Assembly (NCBI RefSeq): GCF_000518205.1
Contig: NZ_JADD01000021.1
Location: forward strand, 1-43,825
Length of the DNA stretch: 43,825 nucleotides
Direction: 5' to 3'
Origin: Hutsoniella sourekii ATCC 700629
GTDB taxonomy: Bacteria; Bacillota; Bacilli; Lactobacillales; Aerococcaceae
Made by a program: the position numbers and the translations under genes. Shown piece after piece: positions 39,213 to 43,825 of this stretch; position 1 is the stretch's first letter; every line of letters starts with the position of its first letter. The notes under the pieces are model-generated. The model was not told where the DNA came from, did not search any database, and worked only from the letters and a program-made list of their open reading frames with translations.

Positions 39213-39678
39213 TCACAAAGACACAACACAAGTCACAATTAAACAAGACAGTCCTTATCGCTACATTGAAGAAGAGCTTACTGGTAACGTCACAGCACTA
39301 TCTGATGAAGAGATCGTTAAGCTAGTCCTAGACAAGTTAGTGGCAGAAGTTGCTCCTAGTCACGCAATCAACAAGCTTGACGAACGAACAACACTATTAG
39401 ATGAGAAAGTGGCAGAAGTCGATTCTTTCATGACGACCGCCAAGGAGACAATGGGGGCAATTGAGAAACAATCAGCAGTCACTCAAGGGGCTTTGCTTGA
39501 AATGATTGAGATAGTCGGTTCATTACAAATTGAGCTTCAGGCTGCACTTGCTGAAAAATCTGAAGAGCCTCAAGAAAATGAGGTGAAAGATGAGAACGTA
39601 CCTGAAGAATCCGCTGACGAGACTAAAGTTGAAATGGAAGGAGGTGAAATTAATGATGGCAATGTTGATCGCAATTAA
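39178..39678 (+). CDS. DUF1366-like tail-region protein
   Basis: 166 aa from ATG 39178 (GAGAGGGGG upstream). Starts with YQLTNQPIYSDHKDTTQVTI, then helical (LDERTTLLDEKVAEVDSF) and a strongly acidic C-terminus. Resembles by eye the DUF1366 proteins encoded between fibre and holin genes in streptococcal phages. Function unknown. Confidence 0.5.
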   Translation: MYQLTNQPIYSDHKDTTQVTIKQDSPYRYIEEELTGNVTALSDEEIVKLVLDKLVAEVAPSHAINKLDERTTLLDEKVAEVDSFMTTAKETMGAIEKQSAVTQGALLEMIEIVGSLQIELQAALAEKSEEPQENEVKDENVPEESADETKVEMEGGEINDGNVDRN

Positions 39679-39781
39679 TATTGTGGCAGGTCGCTACACT
39701 TACGAGCGTACGCCTAAGTTCTTGAAGGAACAAGTGGCTGAACAGCTTAAGACAATGGGCGCAGAAGAGTTAATTAAGTAG
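39653..39781 (+). CDS. CD1375-family small protein
   Basis: 42 aa from ATG 39653, with AAGGAGGTGAAATT upstream and overlapping the preceding gene. Pattern IAINIVAGRYTYERTPKFLK then VAEQL fits the CD1375/XkdX-type peptides found just before holins. Role unknown. Confidence 0.65.
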   Translation: MMAMLIAINIVAGRYTYERTPKFLKEQVAEQLKTMGAEELIK

Positions 39782-39800
39782 ACATATAAATCAGGCATAG

Positions 39801-39833
39801 AAGGGAGACTGTCAAAGGTCTCCTTTTCTTTTT
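39801..39833 (+). terminator. Intrinsic terminator between tail and lysis genes
   Basis: GGAGAC (39804-39809) pairs with GTCTCC (39818-39823), extendable by three A/G-T pairs, followed by TTTTCTTTTT. It separates structural from lysis genes although no lysis promoter is obvious downstream. Confidence 0.7.
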
Positions 39834-39849
39834 GAAATGAAGGTGAAAA

Positions 39850-40287
39850 ATGATTGAAATAACTAATGAAGTATTAGCATTGCATTTTAAGTCGCTAGCT
39901 AATAGCGGTTATATGCACTGCCTTTTTTGGCTAATCTTGCTTGATATAGTATCAGGCTATGCTAAAGGAATTAAGAATCGCAAATTTGATAGTAAAGTCG
40001 GTACTAACGGCTTAATTAGGCACTTTCTTGTCTTCTCAGTGATGGTATTAATTGGGACGTATGCAAGAGCGCTCGGCTACCCTAATGTCTCTATTGGGGC
40101 GTGTGTCTTCTTCATCACTAACTATTCTGTATCGTTCATTGAGAATTGGGAAGCGTTGGGGCTGCCGTTTCCTGACAAGCTGAAGCCGTTCTTCAACCAA
40201 ATGCGGAAGGAATCAGAGGACAAGCTTGCTAGTAATTTAATGGTCGACAAGTTAGAAGTGAAGGAAATTGAAGAGAAGGGTGATTAA
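39850..40287 (+). CDS. Holin (holin_4 / TcdE-like family)
   Basis: 145 aa from ATG 39850. Three hydrophobic segments (about 21-37, 58-76, 82-100) with the family signature LLDIVSGYAKGIKNRKFDSK and NGLIRHFLVF between the first two. Makes membrane lesions at the end of infection that let the endolysin out. Stop and next ATG are adjacent. Confidence 0.85.
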   Translation: MIEITNEVLALHFKSLANSGYMHCLFWLILLDIVSGYAKGIKNRKFDSKVGTNGLIRHFLVFSVMVLIGTYARALGYPNVSIGACVFFITNYSVSFIENWEALGLPFPDKLKPFFNQMRKESEDKLASNLMVDKLEVKEIEEKGD

Positions 40288-40548
40288 ATGGAAGCAATTA
40301 TAGATAATATTATTTTGCAATCTGCCATTATGGCGGGAATTATTGGGGTATTAATAGAAGCAATAAAAAAGGCAGTAGATATAGATAGCCGATATCTACC
40401 CTTAGTGTCAGGGGGTATTGGTCTGATTGCTGGGTTAGTACTTGCTTATATCTACGGCTTGCCTATCCCGGACAACGCCTTAGCAGGCATGCTGGCGGGA
40501 TTCAGTGCGAGCGGGTTTTATGATGCTACAAAGATCGGAGCTAAATAA
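40288..40548 (+). CDS. Second holin-like protein
   Basis: 86 aa from ATG 40288. Two hydrophobic helices (about 10-27 and 40-57, GGIGLIAGLVLAYIYGL) and a Gly/Ala-rich C-terminus (AGMLAGFSASGFYDATK). Similar small holins are paired with holin_4 proteins before the endolysin. Could be holin or antiholin. Overlaps the endolysin start by 1 bp. Confidence 0.75.
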   Translation: MEAIIDNIILQSAIMAGIIGVLIEAIKKAVDIDSRYLPLVSGGIGLIAGLVLAYIYGLPIPDNALAGMLAGFSASGFYDATKIGAK

Positions 40549-42008
40549 TGCTAACTTATAACGGCTCGACTTTAGATGACACGACGTTATCCATGCTGGT
40601 AAAAGAGGCGGAGAGACTTAGTGTTCCTCCGTCTTATTTGATTGTTAAGCTGCACTTTGAAGGGTTATGGGGCAGTTCCGAAGTCGCTAAATTGAATAAT
40701 AATTTATCAGGCATGTCAATGCCAAATGATGCTCCTGATATCTTCACTAGACCCTCAGGGGTAGTCGTTAAGCGTGGGTCAAATCGCCCAACTAACGAGG
40801 GCGGTCAATACATGAAGTATGCAAATCTGCAAGACTTTTTTACTGATTGGCTGTATTTAATTAGAAGAGGTGGCTCTTATAAGATTGCTGACTCTGCCAC
40901 GTTTGCTGAGGCAGTTAAGGGAATGTTCCGATATGGTGGGGCAAAGTATGATTATGCGACTATGAACTTACCTGATAGTCAAAGTAAACAAAGATACGAA
41001 GCCTATTTAAAAGGAATGCTATCCCGCAGAACAGCAATCAATCACGCTAACAATGGGGCGCTAGACAAGTTAGACAATAAAGAAGGAGTGGGTTCAATGA
41101 CAACAGCACAAGACGTCATACGTATCGCAAGAAAGTATAATGGGGTTCGCAAGTACTCTAATCAGTATAAAGGGCTGATGTCTCGATATAATAATTATCC
41201 CAAGAAAAGGTTCGCAAATCGTCCGGTGCCTAACCACAGTGCTGGTTATGACTGGTGCGCCATGTTCGTATCAGCAGTCATGATTGAGGCGGGTATTGGT
41301 AATAAAGTGCCTTTAGAAATTTCTGTCGGTTATATGAAAGAGGGAGCTCAGCGACTTGGTCAATGGGTAGGGCGCAATAATCCCAAAACGGGAGACATTA
41401 TTATCTTTGATGATGAGAAAGGCAACGATTGGCCAGATCATGTTGGGTTGGTAACAGCTGTTAGTGGCAACACCGTCTATACCATTGAAGGTAACATTGG
41501 CGGTTATGACGCACAATCTCGAGTGGCTGAAAGAAGCTTCGGCAAGAGTGACTACTACATTCAAGGTTACATCCGACCGCCTTACGGCCAAGCTAAGGTA
41601 GCCGACTTATCTAAAGTGCCTACCGATACACTGGCCCAACGGGTGATGGCTGGTGACTTTGGAACGGGTGAGCAACGTAAGGCAAGCCTTGGCGCTCGAT
41701 ACGAAGAAGTGCAGAAGCGGGTCAACGAATTGCTGACTCAAGGCAAGAAACCTCAAGAAGAGGCCGTTCAAGGAATTATTGATGGTAAGTATGGCAACGG
41801 ACAGGAACGAGTGAATAAGCTCAAGTCTGAAGGGTATACTGAGGTAGAGATTGCTGAGATTCAAGAAGCGGTCAACAAGAAGTTGGCGGAAGATAAGCAA
41901 GAGACGCTTGTCCCAGCAGTTAGCCAGAAGGAAGAAGAAAAGCAGCAACTGGCTGATAATGAGTTCTTAGACAAAGATGGCGTCGTGTGGGTCTGGGAGA
42001 AGAAATAA
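40548..42008 (+). CDS. Endolysin: glucosaminidase-like + CHAP + two CW_7 repeats
   Basis: 486 aa. Residues 1-165 look like a GH73-type glucosaminidase (LIVKLHFEGLWGSSEVAKLN, YMKYANLQDFFTDWLYL). Residues about 185-345 form a CHAP amidase/endopeptidase with Cys237 in YDWCAMF and His298 in WPDHVGLV. Two CW_7 (Cpl-7-type) wall-binding repeats start near 362 and 406. No signal peptide, so it relies on the holins. An internal ribosome binding site (41083-41099) may give a separate CHAP-CW_7 product. Confidence 0.92.
   Translation: MLTYNGSTLDDTTLSMLVKEAERLSVPPSYLIVKLHFEGLWGSSEVAKLNNNLSGMSMPNDAPDIFTRPSGVVVKRGSNRPTNEGGQYMKYANLQDFFTDWLYLIRRGGSYKIADSATFAEAVKGMFRYGGAKYDYATMNLPDSQSKQRYEAYLKGMLSRRTAINHANNGALDKLDNKEGVGSMTTAQDVIRIARKYNGVRKYSNQYKGLMSRYNNYPKKRFANRPVPNHSAGYDWCAMFVSAVMIEAGIGNKVPLEISVGYMKEGAQRLGQWVGRNNPKTGDIIIFDDEKGNDWPDHVGLVTAVSGNTVYTIEGNIGGYDAQSRVAERSFGKSDYYIQGYIRPPYGQAKVADLSKVPTDTLAQRVMAGDFGTGEQRKASLGARYEEVQKRVNELLTQGKKPQEEAVQGIIDGKYGNGQERVNKLKSEGYTEVEIAEIQEAVNKKLAEDKQETLVPAVSQKEEEKQQLADNEFLDKDGVVWVWEKK
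41083..41099 (+). promoter_or_regulatory. Internal ribosome binding site and in-frame ATG in the endolysin gene
   Basis: AAGGAG (41083-41088) stands 8 bp before ATG 41097, in frame, exactly at the linker between the two catalytic domains. A 303-aa CHAP-CW_7 protein would result. Internal starts making shorter lysin subunits are known in several Gram-positive phages. Confidence 0.6.
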
Positions 42009-42021
42009 ATGACGTAATTGG

Positions 42022-42077
42022 TTGACATAGTTTGCTCTGCACCATTATAATTAGCTCAAGAAGGGAGGAATTATAAT
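42022..42077 (+). promoter_or_regulatory. Promoter and inverted-repeat operator of the Panacea operon
   Basis: TTGACA (42022-42027), 18-bp spacer, TATAAT (42046-42051): both boxes are consensus. ATTATAATT (42044-42052) is repeated inverted as AATTATAAT (42069-42077), so the pair brackets the transcription start, one arm on the -10 and the other on the start codon. An operator for autoregulation is likely. Transcription is independent of the lytic genes. Confidence 0.75.
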
Positions 42078-42528
42078 GTATGATGTTGAAGAAGTTATTA
42101 GTTGGTTCTTGTCAAAAGAGTCAATGACACCTAAAAAGTTACAAAAGATGCTTTATTATGCTTATTCATGGTTCCTCACTCTATCTAATGAAAATAAATA
42201 TAATTTAACGAATAAATTATTTGATGAAACATTTGAAGCTTGGGTGCACGGACCTGTTATTCCCAAGGTTTATCAAGAATATAGACATTACGGCTATAAT
42301 CCTATTAATAAAGCTGAAGAGAAGAAGACTACGTTTCCGGATGAGGTTGAGGATATACTTAGTCAAGTTTACGAGGTTTACGGTCCATTTAATGGTAATG
42401 AGCTCGAAAGCATCTCACACCAAGAGACTCCATGGATTGAAGCCAGAGGAGATAAAGCCCCAGCTGAAATTTGCTCCAATGAGTTATCTGACGCAACAAT
42501 CTTTGAGTGTTATGGATCAAGACTTTAG
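42076..42528 (+). CDS. Panacea-domain protein (DUF4065/SocA-like), putative antitoxin
   Basis: 150 aa from ATG 42076 with GGGAGG upstream. Clear Panacea signatures: MTPKKLQKMLYYAYSWFL (17-34), FEAWVHGPVIPKVY (53-66) and LESISHQETPW (110-120). The domain is known as the antitoxin half of many two-gene systems with unrelated toxins. It is upstream of and overlapping or adjacent to an unrecognised 168-aa gene, the expected toxin place. Own consensus promoter; cargo position beside the right repeat. Confidence 0.88.
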   Translation: MYDVEEVISWFLSKESMTPKKLQKMLYYAYSWFLTLSNENKYNLTNKLFDETFEAWVHGPVIPKVYQEYRHYGYNPINKAEEKKTTFPDEVEDILSQVYEVYGPFNGNELESISHQETPWIEARGDKAPAEICSNELSDATIFECYGSRL

Positions 42529-42529
42529 T

Positions 42530-43036
42530 ATGGTTAAAGTTTCAAACATCGTTCATCCTGATAGCAATGTACATAATCCTAAAAAACCTAAGATGGATAA
42601 GCTTTTGATTGATTTAAAAGCTTATCCTAATTGGTTTAAGTCGTACCACAGGATGCCTTTTACCAATAGATACGAGAATGATAAACATATATCTAGGGTG
42701 TTATCCAATATTATGTTTAAATTATTTCCTTTTTTACAAGACAACATTATATCTATCATGGGAAATGGAGAAAAGCATTGCCATCAAATAACAGATGAGG
42801 CGTTTAATATTGCATTCGCGGCCATTGAGTCTATTCATGGCACGTCTCTTAGTTTAGACATAGAGCTATGGCAGTTAGGTGCTACAGGTGGTGTTAGGAT
42901 TATTGGCCTAATTAAATCGGATGCTAACCACTATACTCTTTATCCTTTGTTAATTGATTGTAACCATCTTTTATATCCATCAGATAAATACAATAAGAAA
43001 GACTACAAAAAGTTCAAAAAGGAGATTAAGCCATAA
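42530..43036 (+). CDS. Putative toxin partner of the Panacea protein, no recognised family
   Basis: 168 aa if started at ATG 42530, one base after the antitoxin stop; ATG 42512 or 42479 in the same frame would overlap the antitoxin gene by 17 or 50 bp. Soluble, no membrane helix. Notable parts: KLLIDLKAYPNWFKSYHRMP, ISRVLSNIMFKLFPFL, EKHCHQI and a Lys/Tyr-rich basic C-terminus (DYKKFKKEIKP). Closed by a terminator (43041-43069). Toxicity is inferred only from the arrangement. Confidence 0.65.
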   Translation: MVKVSNIVHPDSNVHNPKKPKMDKLLIDLKAYPNWFKSYHRMPFTNRYENDKHISRVLSNIMFKLFPFLQDNIISIMGNGEKHCHQITDEAFNIAFAAIESIHGTSLSLDIELWQLGATGGVRIIGLIKSDANHYTLYPLLIDCNHLLYPSDKYNKKDYKKFKKEIKP

Positions 43037-43040
43037 TTTT

Positions 43041-43069
43041 AGCTCAGCTTAGGCTGGGCTTTTTCTTTT
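43041..43069 (+). terminator. Terminator of the Panacea operon
   Basis: AGCTCAGC (43041-43048) pairs with GCTGGGCT (43053-43060) around TTAG, then TTTTCTTTT. Faces the leftward terminator at 43075-43101. Confidence 0.8.
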
Positions 43070-43074
43070 GCACA

Positions 43075-43101
43075 AAACAAACCCGGCCTACTGGCCGGGT
43101 T
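43075..43101 (-). terminator. Leftward terminator overlapping the HTH gene stop codon
   Basis: AACCCGGCC/GGCCGGGTT, 9 bp with AGTA loop (43080-43101), followed leftward by TGTTTTG. The stop codon of the small HTH gene (43088-43090) lies in its loop edge. Confidence 0.75.
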
Positions 43102-43288
43102 CAACGTATTCTTTATAAAAATCAACTAACTTACTAGCGTTTTTCAATGACATGTTTTCAATTTTAGATCCACCATTCTTGTATCTGTCTAAAACTTGTG
43201 TGGCAATGCCTGTCTCTTTAGCAATTCGATAGGTAGTTATGTCTGAATCAAAAATGAGTTTTTCGATCATTTTAATGTATTCTTTCAT
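43088..43288 (-). CDS. Small XRE-like helix-turn-helix protein
   Basis: 66 aa from ATG 43288, overlapping the upstream peptide stop as ATGA; AAAGGGG upstream. HTH about 17-62: DITTYRIAKETGIATQVLDR, then SLKNASKLVDFYKEYV. Last gene of a leftward three-gene cargo operon that faces the Panacea pair. Probably regulates its own operon or the neighbouring one. Confidence 0.7.
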   Translation of the reverse strand: MKEYIKMIEKLIFDSDITTYRIAKETGIATQVLDRYKNGGSKIENMSLKNASKLVDFYKEYVEPGQ

Positions 43289-43362
43289 TTCTTTTGCCCC
43301 TTTCTATTGAATGTAAAGCAGACAACAGCAAAACAGAACATAACAAATAAAAACTCTTTCAT
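43285..43362 (-). CDS. 25-aa hydrophobic peptide
   Basis: From ATG 43362 with AAGGAGGAG upstream. Sequence is one membrane helix (FLFVMFCFAVVCFTF) and a basic tail (NRKGQKK). Size, hydrophobicity and charge resemble small membrane-acting toxins or holin-like peptides. Translation is coupled to the HTH gene. Confidence 0.6.
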   Translation of the reverse strand: MKEFLFVMFCFAVVCFTFNRKGQKK

Positions 43363-43387
43363 TTTATTCTCCTCCTTATGTTATAAT

Positions 43388-43426
43388 AAGGATAAGGAAG
43401 GGGAGGGCAATTCCCCTGTTATCCTT
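43388..43426. other. Strong intergenic hairpin in the leftward cargo operon
   Basis: AAGGATAA (43388-43395) pairs with TTATCCTT (43419-43426), with an inner AAGGGG/CCCCT stem. No U-run on either strand, so it looks like an mRNA processing or stability element between two peptide genes rather than a terminator. Confidence 0.5.
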
Positions 43427-43434
43427 ACAGACGA

Positions 43435-43581
43435 TTACTTAGATTCCTGGGCGGGCTCTTCGTGGTCGTCTTTCTTTTTGGCTTCAGCGACAACTTCAAT
43501 GACTTTAGCGACACCTGCTATTAAAGCTCCAAATCCACCGGCGAGTGTGCCAATAGCTTTGAGCCATTCGATTTCATTCAC
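43435..43581 (-). CDS. 48-aa amphipathic/hydrophobic peptide
   Basis: GTG 43581 follows AAGGAGGTGATAAAA; the nearby ATG is out of frame. Residues 5-31 (EWLKAIGTLAGGFGALIAGV and on) form a Gly/Ala-rich membrane-seeking helix, followed by a charged tail ending PAQESK. First gene of the leftward cargo operon. Bacteriocin-like, holin-like or exclusion peptide are possible; no family recognised. Confidence 0.6.
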   Translation of the reverse strand: MNEIEWLKAIGTLAGGFGALIAGVAKVIEVVAEAKKKDDHEEPAQESK

Positions 43582-43607
43582 TTTTATCACCTCCTTACTA
43601 TACTTAC

Positions 43608-43636
43608 ATTATACATAATAAAGTGTATAAAAACAA
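43608..43636 (-). promoter_or_regulatory. Leftward promoter of the small-peptide operon
   Basis: TTGTTT (43631-43636), 17 bp, TATAAT (43608-43613), read leftward. Good -10, fair -35, short leader to GTG 43581. Near the right end, so expressed in the lysogen unless regulated. Confidence 0.6.
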
Positions 43637-43664
43637 GTAGTATTAGGAAGTTTTTAGAAATATT

Positions 43665-43678
43665 TATAGCACACGTTA
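43665..43678. repeat. 14-bp inverted repeat partner, right end
   Basis: Exact reverse complement of 1341-1354. Read leftward it gives GTGTGCTATAAA, also similar to an extended -10 element directed into the cargo operon. Confidence 0.5.
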
Positions 43679-43687
43679 TTGAATTCA

Positions 43688-43705
43688 TGGGGCATTTATG
43701 GGGCA
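43688..43705 (+). promoter_or_regulatory. Candidate integrase arm-type sites, right
   Basis: TGGGGCA occurs at 43688 and 43699, an 11-bp period, about 25 bp before the right repeat. Spacing and core match the left-end pair at 175-195. Confidence 0.5.
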
Positions 43706-43730
43706 AAAATTTAATGATATCAGACGATAC

Positions 43731-43825
43731 CAGCTAAGCTTATTTTTACGAAACCCCTTTATACCAAGGTTAATCTCATGCGTGATTATCTGAGCCTACT
43801 CGGTGAACAACTACATCACAATGGC
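43731..43825. repeat. Right 95-bp terminal repeat (attR or circular overlap)
   Basis: Exact copy of 1-95. It follows the AT-rich right end, which carries paired GGGGCA motifs like those beside the left copy. It stops exactly at the window edge, so the true core could be longer. Confidence 0.8.

Noticed and set aside
42221-42529. Long N-terminal extension of the Panacea partner
   Set aside because: It lies entirely out of frame in the Panacea gene and is basic low-quality sequence; starts at 42530, 42512 or 42479 are more sensible.
1-43825. Terminal repeat as physical direct terminal repeats of packaged DNA
   Set aside because: HNH plus P27-type TerS and TerL indicate cos packaging, and the repeat lies beside int, not beside the terminase genes.

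Overview
The window is a complete temperate siphophage (HK97-type capsid, long non-contractile tail) of a low-GC Gram-positive host. Strong AGGAGG ribosome binding sites, frequent TTG/GTG starts, an ArpU-type late regulator, a holin_4-type holin, a CHAP/CW_7 endolysin and a CD1375-type peptide point to Lactobacillales (possibly Aerococcaceae or a neighbouring family; this is inference). The same 95 bp open and close the window, next to the integrase, so it is either an integrated prophage cut at attL/attR or a circular genome written with a 95-bp overlap.

Layout: (1) 1-3.3 kb, leftward lysogeny module: tyrosine integrase, an AbiF/Abi_2 HEPN protein preceded by its own promoter and a compact structured RNA, and a self-cleaving S24 repressor. 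(2) 3.3-7.5 kb: operator region with GTGTCC-N4-GGACAC palindromes, Cro-like protein, then many tiny genes, including three tandem divergent gene pairs (two sharing an identical 55-bp promoter) and a lone leftward cargo gene (5953-6699). (3) 7.5-14.3 kb, replication/recombination: winged-helix protein, VRR-NUC nuclease, SNF2 helicase, YqaJ exonuclease, Sak4-like ATPase, DUF669 ssDNA-binding protein with an SSB-like tail, D5-type primase-helicase, then an iteron-flanked AT-rich origin candidate. (4) 14.3-18.7 kb: small genes, deoxyribosyltransferase, DUF3310, MazG-like protein, ending in ArpU. (5) 18.7-39.8 kb, late operon: promoter with TTCGGA repeats, a ~250-nt structured leader ending in a terminator, HNH, TerS, TerL, portal, ClpP-like protease, capsid, connectors, tail tube, gpG/gpGT with a -1 frameshift, tape measure, Dit, Tal, baseplate and tail-fibre genes. 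(6) 39.8-42 kb lysis: two holins and an endolysin with an internal start. (7) 42-43.8 kb cargo: a Panacea-domain antitoxin with an unrecognised partner behind a consensus promoter, facing a convergent operon of two tiny peptides and a small HTH protein.

How it works together: the repressor keeps lytic genes off through four operator-like sites; RecA-stimulated cleavage would release the early promoter; replication genes act on the iteron region; ArpU then drives one ~21-kb late transcript. That transcript has to pass three terminator-like hairpins, which together with the leader suggests regulated readthrough. In the lysogen the AbiF-RNA unit, the Panacea pair and perhaps the lone leftward gene would be expressed independently as defence or maintenance functions.

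Most unusual: two adjacent, homologous tail-tip genes are both interrupted at the same codon by poly-G tracts (G6 and G7) that would restore the frame at G5 or G8, which looks like a pair of phase-variable contingency loci. Next come the AbiF-ncRNA unit, the late leader RNA, the Panacea partner and the repeated divergent promoters.
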